NCBI RefSeq assembly: GCF_003584015.1 | Contig: NZ_QXFM01000117.1 | Span: 1-64,000 of the forward strand | DNA: 64,000 nt | Origin: Aurantiacibacter xanthus | GTDB lineage: Bacteria > Pseudomonadota > Alphaproteobacteria > Sphingomonadales > Sphingomonadaceae | Direction: 5' to 3' | In this document: in pieces, positions 51,078 to 59,976 of the stretch | How positions within the stretch are numbered: position 1 is the stretch's first letter | Layout of the letters: the number at the start of each line of letters is the position of its first letter | The notes under the pieces: model-generated | Database searches by the model: none | What the model saw: only the letters and a program-made list of their open reading frames with translations | Told to the model about the DNA's origin: nothing | Position numbers and translations under genes: made by a program

Positions 51078-53234
51078 ATGGCCGAGAGATCGTTTGCCAG
51101 GGAAGTCGAGCATCTGCGGCTCGGCGAGGGCGAGGAATTCAAGGGTGAGGCGATCCTGGCGATCACCAAGGGCCTGCTGCAGTCGGGGGTGTCCTACGTC
51201 GGCGGCTATCAGGGTTCGCCCATCTCCCACCTGATGGACGTGCTGTCCGATGCGCAGGACATCCTCGGCGAGCTTGGCGTCAACTATCAAAGCTCCGCCA
51301 GCGAGGCGACGGCAGCGGCCATGCTCTCGGCATCGGTCATGTATCCGTTGCGCGGGGCTGTCGCGTGGAAATCCACGGTGGGCACCAATGTCGCGTCCGA
51401 TGCACTGGCCAATCTTTCCTCCGGCGGTGTGACCGGCGGCGCGATGGTGATCATCGGGGAGGACTACGGCGAAGGCTCCTCCATCATGCAGGAGCGCACC
51501 CACGCCTTCGCGATGAAGTCGCAAATGTGGCTGCTCGACCCGAGGCCCGATCACACCCGCATCGTCGACCTGATCGAAAAGGGCTTCGAGCTGTCGGAAG
51601 CCTCGAACACTCCGGTGATGCTGGAGGTGCGCGTGCGGACCTGCCACATGCACGGCAGCTTCATTGCCAAGGACAATGTCCGCCCCGCCTTCACGCTCGA
51701 CGATGCCCTCAACGAGCCGCGCCGCGATCTCGACCGGATCGTGCTGCCCCCAGCCGCCTACGAGCACGAGCAGGAGAAGATCCACAAGCGCCTGCCCGCC
51801 GCGATCGCGTTCATAAAAGAGCACAGGCTCAACGAGTTCCTTGGCCCCGAAGAAGGCAAGACCGGCATCATCCTGCAGGGCGGGATGTACAACAACGTGA
51901 TCCGCGCGCTGCAATATCTCGGCCTGTCGGATGCTTACGGCAACACGCAGGTGCCGCTCTATGTGATGAACGTGACCTACCCCGTCATCGACAGCGAACT
52001 GACGGCTTTCGCGCGCGGCAAGGATGCCGTGCTGATGGTGGAGGAAGGCCAGCCCGAATATCTCGAACAGTCGCTCAGCACCGTGCTGCGCCGCGCCGGG
52101 ATCGACACGCGCATCCACGGCAAGGACGTGCTGCCGATGGGCGGCGACTATTCGGTCGAAGCCTTGCTCGAAGGGTTCGAGGCCTTCTTCGAACAGGAGG
52201 ACAGCCACGCGCTGGGCAACCGGCCGCCCCGGCCCGATGCCCGCCCTGTTCTGGCGCAACCCGCGGTGCAAAACCTCAAGAACGTCGTGCCTTCGCGCCC
52301 GCCGGGCCTGTGTACCGGATGCCCGGAGCGGCCGATCTTCGCGGCGATGAAGATGGTCAATCAGGAACTGGGCGACCACCACGTCGCCGCCGATATCGGC
52401 TGCCACCTGTTCTCGATCCTGCCGCCGTTCAATCTGGGCACCACCACCATGGGCTTTGGCCTTGGCGCCGCATCTGCCTCGGCGTTCAGCAAGTCGACCG
52501 GCAAGCGCTCCATCGCGGTGATGGGCGATGGCGGGTTCTGGCACAATGGCCTCACCAGCGGCATCGGCAACGCGGTGTACAACAAGCACGACGGCGTCTT
52601 CGTCATCGTCGACAACTTCTATTCCTCGGCCACCGGCGGCCAGGACATCCTGTCCTCTCGCGCGAACAACAAGACGCGCAACACCGGGAACCCCATCGAC
52701 AGGGCGGTGAAGGGCATCGGCGCGAAATGGGTGCGCGAGGTCGATCGCACCTACGACGTCGGCAAGATGAAGCAGGTCCTGACCGAAGCCCTCACGACTG
52801 AGGAAGAAGGACCCAAGATCATCATCGCCTCGTCCGAATGCATGCTCAACAAGCAGCGCCGGGTAAGGCCGATCGAGGCCAGGGCGATCAAGGACGGCCA
52901 GCGCGTGGTGAAACAACGCTTCGGCGTGGACGAGGATGTGTGCACCGGCGATCATGCCTGCATCCGCCTGTCGGGCTGCCCCTCGCTTTCGGTAAAGTAC
53001 CTCGACGATCCGCTGCGCGACGATCCGGTGGCGGCAATCGACAACAGCTGCGTGGGCTGCGGCAACTGCGGCGAGGTGTCGGAGGCGGCGATCCTGTGCC
53101 CCTCGTTCTACCGCGCCGACATCATCAACAATCCAAGCTGGTGGGACCGCCTAAAACACCGCGCTTCGATGGCGCTGATCGGGATGCTGCAGGCCCGCCG
53201 CGATCGCCGCCGGCTGCAGGTGGAGTTCGCCTGA
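51078..53234 (+). CDS. indolepyruvate ferredoxin oxidoreductase-like alpha subunit
   Basis: 718-aa ThDP- and Fe-S-containing 2-oxoacid:ferredoxin oxidoreductase subunit of the IorA type, converting aryl- or alkyl-2-oxo acids to acyl-CoA and CO2. N-terminal pyrimidine domain (SYVGGYQGSPISHLMDVL, NYQSSASEATAAAM), C-terminal ThDP-binding domain (GDGGFWHNGLTSGIGNAVYN with VDNFYSSATGGQD), and a C-terminal ferredoxin-like region with CTGDHACIRLSGCPS and CVGCGNCGEVSEAAILCP (about 640-690). The Cys pattern differs slightly from a classic CxxCxxCxxxCP repeat. Alpha and beta stop/start overlap by 1 nt. Confidence 0.92.
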   Translation: MAERSFAREVEHLRLGEGEEFKGEAILAITKGLLQSGVSYVGGYQGSPISHLMDVLSDAQDILGELGVNYQSSASEATAAAMLSASVMYPLRGAVAWKSTVGTNVASDALANLSSGGVTGGAMVIIGEDYGEGSSIMQERTHAFAMKSQMWLLDPRPDHTRIVDLIEKGFELSEASNTPVMLEVRVRTCHMHGSFIAKDNVRPAFTLDDALNEPRRDLDRIVLPPAAYEHEQEKIHKRLPAAIAFIKEHRLNEFLGPEEGKTGIILQGGMYNNVIRALQYLGLSDAYGNTQVPLYVMNVTYPVIDSELTAFARGKDAVLMVEEGQPEYLEQSLSTVLRRAGIDTRIHGKDVLPMGGDYSVEALLEGFEAFFEQEDSHALGNRPPRPDARPVLAQPAVQNLKNVVPSRPPGLCTGCPERPIFAAMKMVNQELGDHHVAADIGCHLFSILPPFNLGTTTMGFGLGAASASAFSKSTGKRSIAVMGDGGFWHNGLTSGIGNAVYNKHDGVFVIVDNFYSSATGGQDILSSRANNKTRNTGNPIDRAVKGIGAKWVREVDRTYDVGKMKQVLTEALTTEEEGPKIIIASSECMLNKQRRVRPIEARAIKDGQRVVKQRFGVDEDVCTGDHACIRLSGCPSLSVKYLDDPLRDDPVAAIDNSCVGCGNCGEVSEAAILCPSFYRADIINNPSWWDRLKHRASMALIGMLQARRDRRRLQVEFA

Positions 53235-54856
53235 TGCGCGACGAAACAGTGAAACTGCGCCTCGACGCAGCAGGCGAAGCAACCGAGCGTCCGATCTCCA
53301 TCGCCATTGTCGCCATGGGCGGACAGGGCGGCGGGGTGCTAACCGGGTGGATCGTGCAACTGGCCGAGAATGCCGGCTGGGTGGCGCAATCGACCTCGGT
53401 GCCGGGCGTTGCCCAGCGCACCGGCGCCACGATCTACTACGTCGAAATGATGCAGCCGCGCGAAGGCAAGCGCCCCATCCTCGCGCAGATGCCGACGCCG
53501 GGCGATGTCGACGTGGTCCTCGCCTCCGAGTTCGTGGAAGCGGGCCGCTCGATCCTGCGCGGCATCGTCACGCCAGAGCGCACGACCCTCATCGCGTCGA
53601 GCCACCGCACCTTCGCGATCTCCGAAAAGAGCGCACCGGGCGAAGGCATCGCCGATGCCGGTGCGATTGACGAAGCCGTCGGGGTCACCGCCCACCACAG
53701 CATCATCTTCGACATGAACGCGCTGGCCGTGGCCAATGGCAGTGTGATTTCCTCCGCCATGTTCGGCGCGCTGGCCGCATCCGGCCGGCTGCCGTTCGAC
53801 CGCGCCGCCTACCACGACGTGATCAAGGGCTGCGGCAAAGGTGTCGACGCCAGCATTCGGGCCTTCGATGCGGCTTTCGCGCGCGCGGAGGATGGTCCGG
53901 CCGATGGAGTTGCGGAGAAGCCAGCCAGCCCAACCATCGCGCCGACCGCTCTCGCCCCCGGCGCACAGCCCGAAGAGGAGAGGAAGGTACCCTCCGGTGC
54001 AGGCCTGCCACGACGCGGTTCGCCGGAAATTGCAAAGCTGCTGGAGCGGATCGAGACGACGCTTTCGGTTCAGGCCTGGCCCCTCGCTCGTTCCGGTCTG
54101 GCGAAGGTCGTGGACTTTCAGGATCTGGATTACGGCGCGGAATATCTGAGCGAGCTGGAGGCGATCCAGGCGGTCGATCTGAAGGCTGGCGGCGAAGCGC
54201 GCGGGTTCGAACTAACCGTGCAAGCGGCCAAGTATATCGCCAATGCCATGGTATACGACGATATCGTGCGCGTGGCCGATCTCAAGACCCGCACCGCCCG
54301 GCATGGCCGCATCGGCAAGGAAATCGGCCTGCGCGAAGGCCAGATGTTCGGCACGACCGAGTATATGCACCCGCGCATGGAGGAGATCGCCGGGCTGCTT
54401 CCGGCAGGCCTGGCGGATTGGCTCATGGCTCGCCCGCGACTGTTCGGCTGGCTCGACCGGAGGGTCAGCAAGGGCCGCCGGGTGCGCACCTATTCGCCAG
54501 GCTGGTTCATCGCGCTCTACGTGACGGGCGGCCTGCGCTGGCTGCGTCGCTCGTCGCTGCGCCACCGCGAAGAATCCGCACACCGGCACGAGTGGCTGAC
54601 ACTCGCAACCGAACTGGCGCTGCGTGATTATGACCTCGGCGTCGAAGTCGTGCGCTGCCAGCGGCTCATCAAGGGCTATTCCGACACCCATGCGCGCGGC
54701 CTTTCCAAGTTTGCCATGGTCACCGGCGAGATCCGCCGTATTGCCGACCGCGACGACGCGGCCGACTGGGCCCGGCGGCTGCGCGAAACGGCAATCAAGG
54801 AAGGTGAGGGCGGCGACTTGGAGGGGCTCATCCGGACCATTCGCAGCTTTGCCTGA
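53234..54856 (+). CDS. indolepyruvate oxidoreductase beta-type subunit with long C-terminal extension
   Basis: 540-aa protein. Residues about 20-220 form the pyruvate ferredoxin oxidoreductase gamma/IorB domain (IAIVAMGGQGGGVLTGW, STSVPGVAQRTGATIYYVEM). The family minimum is about 200 residues; here a further 300-residue region follows, starting with a Pro/Ala linker (about 220-250) and containing YDDIVRVADLKTRTARHGRIGKE. That extension is seen in the aerobic-type two-subunit enzymes of proteobacteria. TGATG overlap with the alpha gene. Together they should yield CoA esters from 2-oxo acids, delivering electrons to an unidentified ferredoxin. Confidence 0.88.
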   Translation: MRDETVKLRLDAAGEATERPISIAIVAMGGQGGGVLTGWIVQLAENAGWVAQSTSVPGVAQRTGATIYYVEMMQPREGKRPILAQMPTPGDVDVVLASEFVEAGRSILRGIVTPERTTLIASSHRTFAISEKSAPGEGIADAGAIDEAVGVTAHHSIIFDMNALAVANGSVISSAMFGALAASGRLPFDRAAYHDVIKGCGKGVDASIRAFDAAFARAEDGPADGVAEKPASPTIAPTALAPGAQPEEERKVPSGAGLPRRGSPEIAKLLERIETTLSVQAWPLARSGLAKVVDFQDLDYGAEYLSELEAIQAVDLKAGGEARGFELTVQAAKYIANAMVYDDIVRVADLKTRTARHGRIGKEIGLREGQMFGTTEYMHPRMEEIAGLLPAGLADWLMARPRLFGWLDRRVSKGRRVRTYSPGWFIALYVTGGLRWLRRSSLRHREESAHRHEWLTLATELALRDYDLGVEVVRCQRLIKGYSDTHARGLSKFAMVTGEIRRIADRDDAADWARRLRETAIKEGEGGDLEGLIRTIRSFA

Positions 54857-54888
54857 CCGGCAATAGCAGCGTGAGATCCCGGTGGGAC

Positions 54889-55425
54889 ATGACAAATGCA
54901 CCAAGATCGATACGGGTGGATTGCATGACCGCCCATGAAGACAACTCGGCCCGACATTCCGGCCCGTCACCATCGCGCAACTTGCAAAGCCGGGCGTGGA
55001 ATGCGGTGCTTGACCTGCACGGCACCCTTTTCGCGCGCCTGAACGGCATGATGGTCAGGGATTTCGGGATTTCGCTCGCCAAGTACGATGTGCTGGCGCA
55101 ACTCCAGACGGCCCCCGATGGGATGACGCAGGGCGAACTGTCACGGCGGCTGAAAGTGACCGGCGGGAATGTCAGCGGCCTTGTACGCCGTATGGCCGCC
55201 GAAAACCTGATCGCACGGGAGGCAGCACCGACCGATCGCCGGGCCGTGATCGTTCGGCTGACGGCCAATGGCCGCGATACCTTCCTTGCCGCGCAGGCGC
55301 ATCACGATGCCTTGCTGGGCGAATGGCTGGGGGATGTTCCCGATGCGAGCCTGCAGGAGGTTTGCCAACAGCTGGCCGCGCTCAAGGCCTGCGTCGACAA
55401 GGCCGATAAGGTGCACGAAAAATGA
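54889..55425 (+). CDS. MarR family transcriptional regulator
   Basis: 178-aa regulator. Winged helix: ISLAKYDVLAQLQTAPDGMTQGELSRRLKVTGGNVSGLVRRMAAENLIAREAAPTDRRAVIVRLTANGR. Start choice among GTG 54871, ATG 54889 and ATG 54925 is uncertain; I used the ATG with GGTGGG just upstream. Lies 33 bp after the oxidoreductase pair and overlaps a second MarR gene by 4 nt. Candidate owner of the TGCA-N2-TGCA operator. Confidence 0.9.
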   Translation: MTNAPRSIRVDCMTAHEDNSARHSGPSPSRNLQSRAWNAVLDLHGTLFARLNGMMVRDFGISLAKYDVLAQLQTAPDGMTQGELSRRLKVTGGNVSGLVRRMAAENLIAREAAPTDRRAVIVRLTANGRDTFLAAQAHHDALLGEWLGDVPDASLQEVCQQLAALKACVDKADKVHEK

Positions 55426-55895
55426 CTGCTTCCCCTCCCCTCCCCGGCTCGCAGGAAGAGCTTGAGACCTATCTGCCCTATCTGGTGAATCGGCTGGCCA
55501 ATCTCGGGCAACCCGTGCAAAATCGGCTGTTGGCGCAAAGCGGCGCCAACCTCGTCAGCCTGCGCGCGCTGTCGATCCTGCACATCGAGGATGGGCTCAC
55601 CATCAACGAGATCGCGGCGCGTACATTCATGGAGCAATCCACCACCAGCCGCGCCATCGACGCGATGGTTGCGCAGGGTCTGGTGGAACGGCGGATGCCC
55701 GACCACGACCAGCGGCGACGCGAGATTATGCTGCTTCCCGCCGGTCGCGAGCGATTGCAGCAGGGCTGGCCTTCCATGGCAGCATATTTCGAGGCCCTGT
55801 GCGATGGCATGGACGCAAAAGAGCGAACCCTGGTGCGCAAGGCACTGATCAAGATGCTGGCGAACCTCGACAGGATGCGCAGCGCACCGGTCTAG
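55422..55895 (+). CDS. MarR family transcriptional regulator, second of a pair
   Basis: 157-aa regulator with a winged helix (LVSLRALSILHIEDGLTINEIAARTFMEQSTTSRAIDAMVAQGLVERRMPDHDQRRREIMLLPAGRERL). Translationally coupled to the preceding MarR gene (ATGA). The two proteins are clearly different in sequence, so a heterodimer or two separate ligands is possible. The next gene starts 84 bp on, after a palindromic site. Confidence 0.9.
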   Translation: MTASPPLPGSQEELETYLPYLVNRLANLGQPVQNRLLAQSGANLVSLRALSILHIEDGLTINEIAARTFMEQSTTSRAIDAMVAQGLVERRMPDHDQRRREIMLLPAGRERLQQGWPSMAAYFEALCDGMDAKERTLVRKALIKMLANLDRMRSAPV

Positions 55896-55951
55896 CGCTC
55901 ACATTAGCTGCCCTCGCACGATTGACTCACAATACTATATATATAAACATC

Positions 55952-55965
55952 TGCACATGCATATA
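55952..55965. promoter_or_regulatory. TGCACATGCATATA motif before the CoA ligase gene
   Basis: Reverse complement TATATGCATGTGCA is identical to 14 of the 18 bases of the palindrome upstream of the oxidoreductase genes. The core TGCA-N2-TGCA is intact and one flank is lost. It ends 15 nt before the ligase start, the same spacing as the first site. Confidence 0.65.
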
Positions 55966-55979
55966 AACCGTACGGACCG

Positions 55980-57596
55980 ATGATGAGCGAGCAGACTGTA
56001 TTCGAGCGCTTCAGCGCGTCGGCGGAGAAATGGTCCGACAAGCCGTTCCTCAACGTTCTTCCTGAAACCGCAGAGATCTACGCAATTGCGCCAGGTGAGA
56101 TCAGCTATCGGGAGATGATGGACCGCGTTTTGGCGCGCAGGCAGGCTCTGCAGGCTGCCGGGGTGGGCCATGCAACACGCGTTGGCCTGTTGCTGCACAA
56201 TCGCCCCGAGTTCATCGAGATCTGGTTCGCGGTCAATGCGCTCGGCGGATCGGTCGTGCCGATCAACCCGGACCTGCGCCGCAGCGAGCTCGAATATCTG
56301 ATCGAGCATTCCGAAATGGCCGCCGCCTTCGTGACACCCGACCGGATCGACGACATTGCCGAAGCGGCGAGGTCCGTGGGGAGCCCGCTTCAGCCGGTCT
56401 CGCCCGACCAAACCCCGCCGCCGATTGACCAACAGCCGGCCAAGGACGCCGAGAATCCCGCTCGGCGGGAAGCCGCCCTGCTCTACACTTCCGGCACAAC
56501 CGGCAAGCCGAAGGGTTGCATGCTCAGCAACAGCTATTTCCTGCATTCGGGCGACTGGTATCGCGATGTCGGCGGGCTGATATCGCTGCGCTACGGCACC
56601 GAGCGGATGCTCACCCCGCTGCCGCTGTTCCACATGAACGCCATGGCCGTGTCGGTGATAGGAATGCTCACCATGGGCGGATGTCTGACCGTTCTTGATC
56701 GCTTCCACCCCTCAACCTGGTGGGATTCGGTGCGGCGCAGCAAGGCGACCTGCCTGCATTATCTGGGCGTGATGCCGGCCATCCTCATGAAGGCACCGCC
56801 CTCACCGGCCGACCGTGACCACAATGTCCGCTTCGGCTTTGGCGCGGGCATACCATCAGAACTTCATGCCGCCTTCGAACAGCGTTACGGTTTTCCTTTG
56901 ACCGAGGCATGGGCGATGACGGAAACCGGCAGTGGCGGTGTGATCTGCGCGCATCGTGAACCGCGCAAGATCGGCACCCATTGTTTCGGTCGCCCGACCA
57001 GCGAAGTGGAGATCAGGATCGTCGACGAGAACGATTGCGATGTCGTTGGCGATGCACCGGGCGAACTGCTCGTCCGGCGTGCAGGTGATGATCCGCGTTA
57101 TGGCTTCTTTCGCGAATATCTGAAGAACCCGGAGGCGACGGCCGAAGCCTGGGCTGGCGGCTGGTTTCACACCGGCGACATCGTCTCGCGCGACGAGGAC
57201 GGCGACCTCCACTTCGTGGACCGCAAGAAGAACGTCATCCGCCGCTCGGGCGAGAACATTGCGGCGGTCGAAGTGGAGACGATCCTCGCCAAGCATCCCG
57301 CAATACGCGAAGTCGCTGTCGCCGCCACGCCCGACGCGATCCGGGGCGACGAAGTTGCGGCACTGATCGTCGCGGAGCCCGGCAAAGCCGACCGGCAGAC
57401 CGCCGAAGCCATCGCCAGCTGGGCGCTGGCCGAAATGGCTTACTACAAGGTGCCCGGCTGGATCGGCTTCGTCGACAGCCTCCCGCGCACCCCCACGGAA
57501 AAGATCCTGCGGGCCGCTCTCAAGGACTTGGTAGCAAACGAAATGGCAGCCGGATCGATGCACGACACCCGCGGCTTCAAGAAGCGCAACGGATGA
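55980..57596 (+). CDS. acyl/aryl-CoA ligase (AMP-forming)
   Basis: 538-aa ANL-superfamily enzyme that activates a carboxylic acid with ATP and CoA. Motifs: P-loop LLYTSGTTGKPKG (about 168-180), AWAMTETGSGG, GWFHTGDIV (about 400), and PRTPTEKILR with the C-terminal catalytic Lys (about 510). The style is that of CaiC/cyclohexanecarboxylate- or phenylacetate-type ligases; specificity cannot be assigned. Two consecutive ATGs are possible starts. Overlaps the thiolase-fold gene by 4 nt. Confidence 0.92.
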   Translation: MMSEQTVFERFSASAEKWSDKPFLNVLPETAEIYAIAPGEISYREMMDRVLARRQALQAAGVGHATRVGLLLHNRPEFIEIWFAVNALGGSVVPINPDLRRSELEYLIEHSEMAAAFVTPDRIDDIAEAARSVGSPLQPVSPDQTPPPIDQQPAKDAENPARREAALLYTSGTTGKPKGCMLSNSYFLHSGDWYRDVGGLISLRYGTERMLTPLPLFHMNAMAVSVIGMLTMGGCLTVLDRFHPSTWWDSVRRSKATCLHYLGVMPAILMKAPPSPADRDHNVRFGFGAGIPSELHAAFEQRYGFPLTEAWAMTETGSGGVICAHREPRKIGTHCFGRPTSEVEIRIVDENDCDVVGDAPGELLVRRAGDDPRYGFFREYLKNPEATAEAWAGGWFHTGDIVSRDEDGDLHFVDRKKNVIRRSGENIAAVEVETILAKHPAIREVAVAATPDAIRGDEVAALIVAEPGKADRQTAEAIASWALAEMAYYKVPGWIGFVDSLPRTPTEKILRAALKDLVANEMAAGSMHDTRGFKKRNG

Positions 57597-58765
57597 GGCG
57601 CAGGCCCGCCCCATACGACAACGTCGCGGTCTGCGCGCCGGTGACCGTGCCCTATCAGCGCTTCTCCAACGAGACCGCGCACTGGTGGGCCGGAGCCGCG
57701 CTTCGCCAGCTGCGCGACACCATGGGACTGACACCGCGCGACGTCGACGGCTTCTGCTTCGCCAGCTTCACTGCCGGGCCGGACAGCGCCGTCGGCATGG
57801 TCCAGCATCTGGGGCTCACGCCGCGCTGGCTTGACCACCTGCCCACCGGCGGAGCGAGCGGGGTGATGGCGCTTCGCCGCGCCGCGCGGGCCGTCCAGTG
57901 CGGCGATGCGGAACTGGTGGTCTGCCTGGCTGCGGACGCCAATGCCATCGACAGCTTCCGCCACGGCCTCGCGAACTTCTCGCGCTTCTCGCAGGACGCC
58001 GTCTATCCCTATGGCTTCGGCGGGCCGAACGCGACCTTCGCCCTGATCACCGATACCTACATGCGCGAATATGGCGTGACCCGCGAGGACTTCGGCAAGC
58101 TCTGTGTCGCACAGCGCGCCAATGCGGGATCGAATCCGCTGGCCCTGCAACGCAAGCCTCTGACCATGGACGCCTATCTGGACGCACGGCCGATTGCCGA
58201 TCCGATCCACCTGTTCGATTGCGTCATGCCCTGCGCCGGGGCCGAAGCTTTCATCGTGACCACGCCCGAAATCGCCCAACGACGCGGCCTGCCAGCCGCA
58301 AGCGTTCTGGCCACGATCGAGCGCCACAACGCCTTTCCCGAGGATCCGGTCCAACTGCGCGGCGGCTGGGCGATGGACATCGACAGCTTCTGGACTGCCG
58401 CCGGCATAAGGCCAGCCGATGTCGATTGCCTGCAGGTCTATGACGACTACCCCGTCATTGTCGCCATGCAGATCGAAGACCTGGGCTTTTGCCCCAAGGG
58501 CGCGGTGCATAAGATGATCCGCCAGACCGATTTCACGATCGCGGGCGACCTCCCGCTCAACACCAACGGCGGCCAGCTTTCCGCCGGTCAGGCCGGGGCC
58601 GCAGGCGGCTTTCAGAACCTGACCGAAGGGCTGCGCCAGATCCTGCACCAACCGCTGGGCGAGCAGGTCCCCGATGCGGAGATCGCGCTCGTCTCGGGCT
58701 TCGGCCTTGTGAATTACGACCGCGGCGTCTGCACCGGCGCGGCAGCTTTGAAGGCGCTGCGATGA
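57593..58765 (+). CDS. thiolase-fold protein without thiolase catalytic residues, aldolase-like
   Basis: 390-aa thiolase superfamily protein. Where thiolases carry the nucleophilic Cys it has PTGGASG (84-90); the HDxF-type site reads Tyr283-D-D-Tyr286; and the C-terminal GxxxSxGHPxGATG motif becomes GGQLSAGQAGAAGG with Gln333 for His. This residue pattern matches Ltp2-type retro-aldolases, which work with a DUF35 partner in steroid side-chain cleavage, and a DUF35 protein is coded directly downstream. ATGA overlaps join it to genes on both sides. A retro-aldol cleavage of a beta-hydroxyacyl-CoA is a reasonable inference. Confidence 0.85.
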   Translation: MRRRPAPYDNVAVCAPVTVPYQRFSNETAHWWAGAALRQLRDTMGLTPRDVDGFCFASFTAGPDSAVGMVQHLGLTPRWLDHLPTGGASGVMALRRAARAVQCGDAELVVCLAADANAIDSFRHGLANFSRFSQDAVYPYGFGGPNATFALITDTYMREYGVTREDFGKLCVAQRANAGSNPLALQRKPLTMDAYLDARPIADPIHLFDCVMPCAGAEAFIVTTPEIAQRRGLPAASVLATIERHNAFPEDPVQLRGGWAMDIDSFWTAAGIRPADVDCLQVYDDYPVIVAMQIEDLGFCPKGAVHKMIRQTDFTIAGDLPLNTNGGQLSAGQAGAAGGFQNLTEGLRQILHQPLGEQVPDAEIALVSGFGLVNYDRGVCTGAAALKALR

Positions 58766-59976
58766 GCGCCCGCCCCCCGAAGGAAACGCGCGATCCGCTG
58801 GCCCGCAAGAAGGCGCGCCATGTCGCGCCGGGCAAGCGCAGCCGCGCCATGCATGCGCTCTCGGCGCGGGCGGCGCAGGGGCGCTTCGTCCTTCAGGTCT
58901 GCACCGATTGCGGCACGGCGACCTATCCCCCGCGCGAGGCCTGTCCGAACTGCTGGGGCAAACTCGCCTGGCAAGACCAGCCCACCGGCGCCGAGGTGCT
59001 GTGCGAGACGGAAATTCGCGTCTCCACCGACCTTTATTTCCGCGATCACCTGCCATGGCGGATGGGCAAGGTTGCGCTCGATGCAGGGCCGGTGGCGCTG
59101 GTGCATCTGCACCGGTCACTCACGCCGGGCGACCGCGCCGTGATCCGCACCATGCTCGACCGGGGCGGCAATGCCGCCCTGTTTGCCCTGCCGCCCTCAG
59201 GAGAGATCGACATGACCGATCCACAATTGCGCGAATTCGTTGTCCCTATCGTGGGCAAAACCGTGCTCGTCAGCGATGCCCGCAGCGCCATTGGTCTCGC
59301 GGTCGTCAAGGCGCTGCACGAGGCCGGTGCGGCGCTGGTCGTTGCTGGCATGGCGCCGCCCGATCGCGCGCTCGGCGCGGGTGCGGAGATCCTCTCGCGG
59401 GAGGGCGTGCAGCAAGTGCCGCTCGACATCGCAGACCAGGGCAGCGTGATGGAAGCGCTGAGCAAGATCGGCGGCCCGCTCGACATCGTGATCAACACCG
59501 CGCGCCATGTTCGTGCGGGCGGGGTCAGCGCCAATGCCAATCTGGTCGAACAACGCCGGGCCTTCGATGTGGCCGCGATGGGCCTTTCACGACTGGCGCA
59601 GGCCACCGGACCGATGCTGGCAGGCCGCCCCAATGGCGCGTTCGTCGATCTTATTTCCAGCGACGCTCTGGCGGGGTCTGCCAGCCATGCGGGTTTCGCT
59701 GCCGCCGAAGCCGCTCGGCTGGCGCTGCTGCAAGCCTTCCGCGCCGAAATGCGCGACGCCGGGGTGCGCGTGATGGCGGTCTTCACCGGCCCGGTCGAAG
59801 ACGAACATCACCAGCGCGTGCCCCCGCCGAAAGTCGCGCCGGGACGGATCGCGCGCAGCATCGTCGAGGCGCTGACCCAAGGCCACGAACAGACCTGCGT
59901 CGGCGACGTCGCGCAGGATGCGATGGCCCGCTGGCTGGAAAAACCGGCCCTCTATGCAAGGGAGAAGAACCTGTGA
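58762..59976 (+). CDS. DUF35 zinc-ribbon/OB protein fused to a degenerate SDR domain
   Basis: 404 aa. N-terminal DUF35: zinc ribbon with Cys47, Cys50, Cys61, Cys64 (CTDCGTATYPPREACPNC) and an OB fold (about 75-145), the acyl-CoA-binding partner module of thiolase-fold aldolases. C-terminal SDR-like domain (about 165-390): the nucleotide loop reads SDARSAIG instead of TGxxxGxG, and YxxxK is replaced by Phe312-A-A-A-Glu316. So the SDR part probably does not do redox chemistry. The fusion is unusual; known partners are usually DUF35 alone or DUF35-MaoC. Overlaps the thiolase-fold gene by 4 nt. Confidence 0.85.
   Translation: MSARPPKETRDPLARKKARHVAPGKRSRAMHALSARAAQGRFVLQVCTDCGTATYPPREACPNCWGKLAWQDQPTGAEVLCETEIRVSTDLYFRDHLPWRMGKVALDAGPVALVHLHRSLTPGDRAVIRTMLDRGGNAALFALPPSGEIDMTDPQLREFVVPIVGKTVLVSDARSAIGLAVVKALHEAGAALVVAGMAPPDRALGAGAEILSREGVQQVPLDIADQGSVMEALSKIGGPLDIVINTARHVRAGGVSANANLVEQRRAFDVAAMGLSRLAQATGPMLAGRPNGAFVDLISSDALAGSASHAGFAAAEAARLALLQAFRAEMRDAGVRVMAVFTGPVEDEHHQRVPPPKVAPGRIARSIVEALTQGHEQTCVGDVAQDAMARWLEKPALYAREKNL

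Noticed and set aside
51042-52955. 637-aa open frame on the minus strand
   Set aside because: It is antisense to the well-supported oxidoreductase alpha gene, has low-complexity His/Arg/Asp-rich composition typical of shadow frames in GC-rich DNA and no recognisable domain.
51078-53234. Classic pyruvate:ferredoxin oxidoreductase
   Set aside because: Domain order and the two-subunit layout with the GGYQGSPISH start fit the indolepyruvate type, not single-chain pyruvate oxidoreductases.
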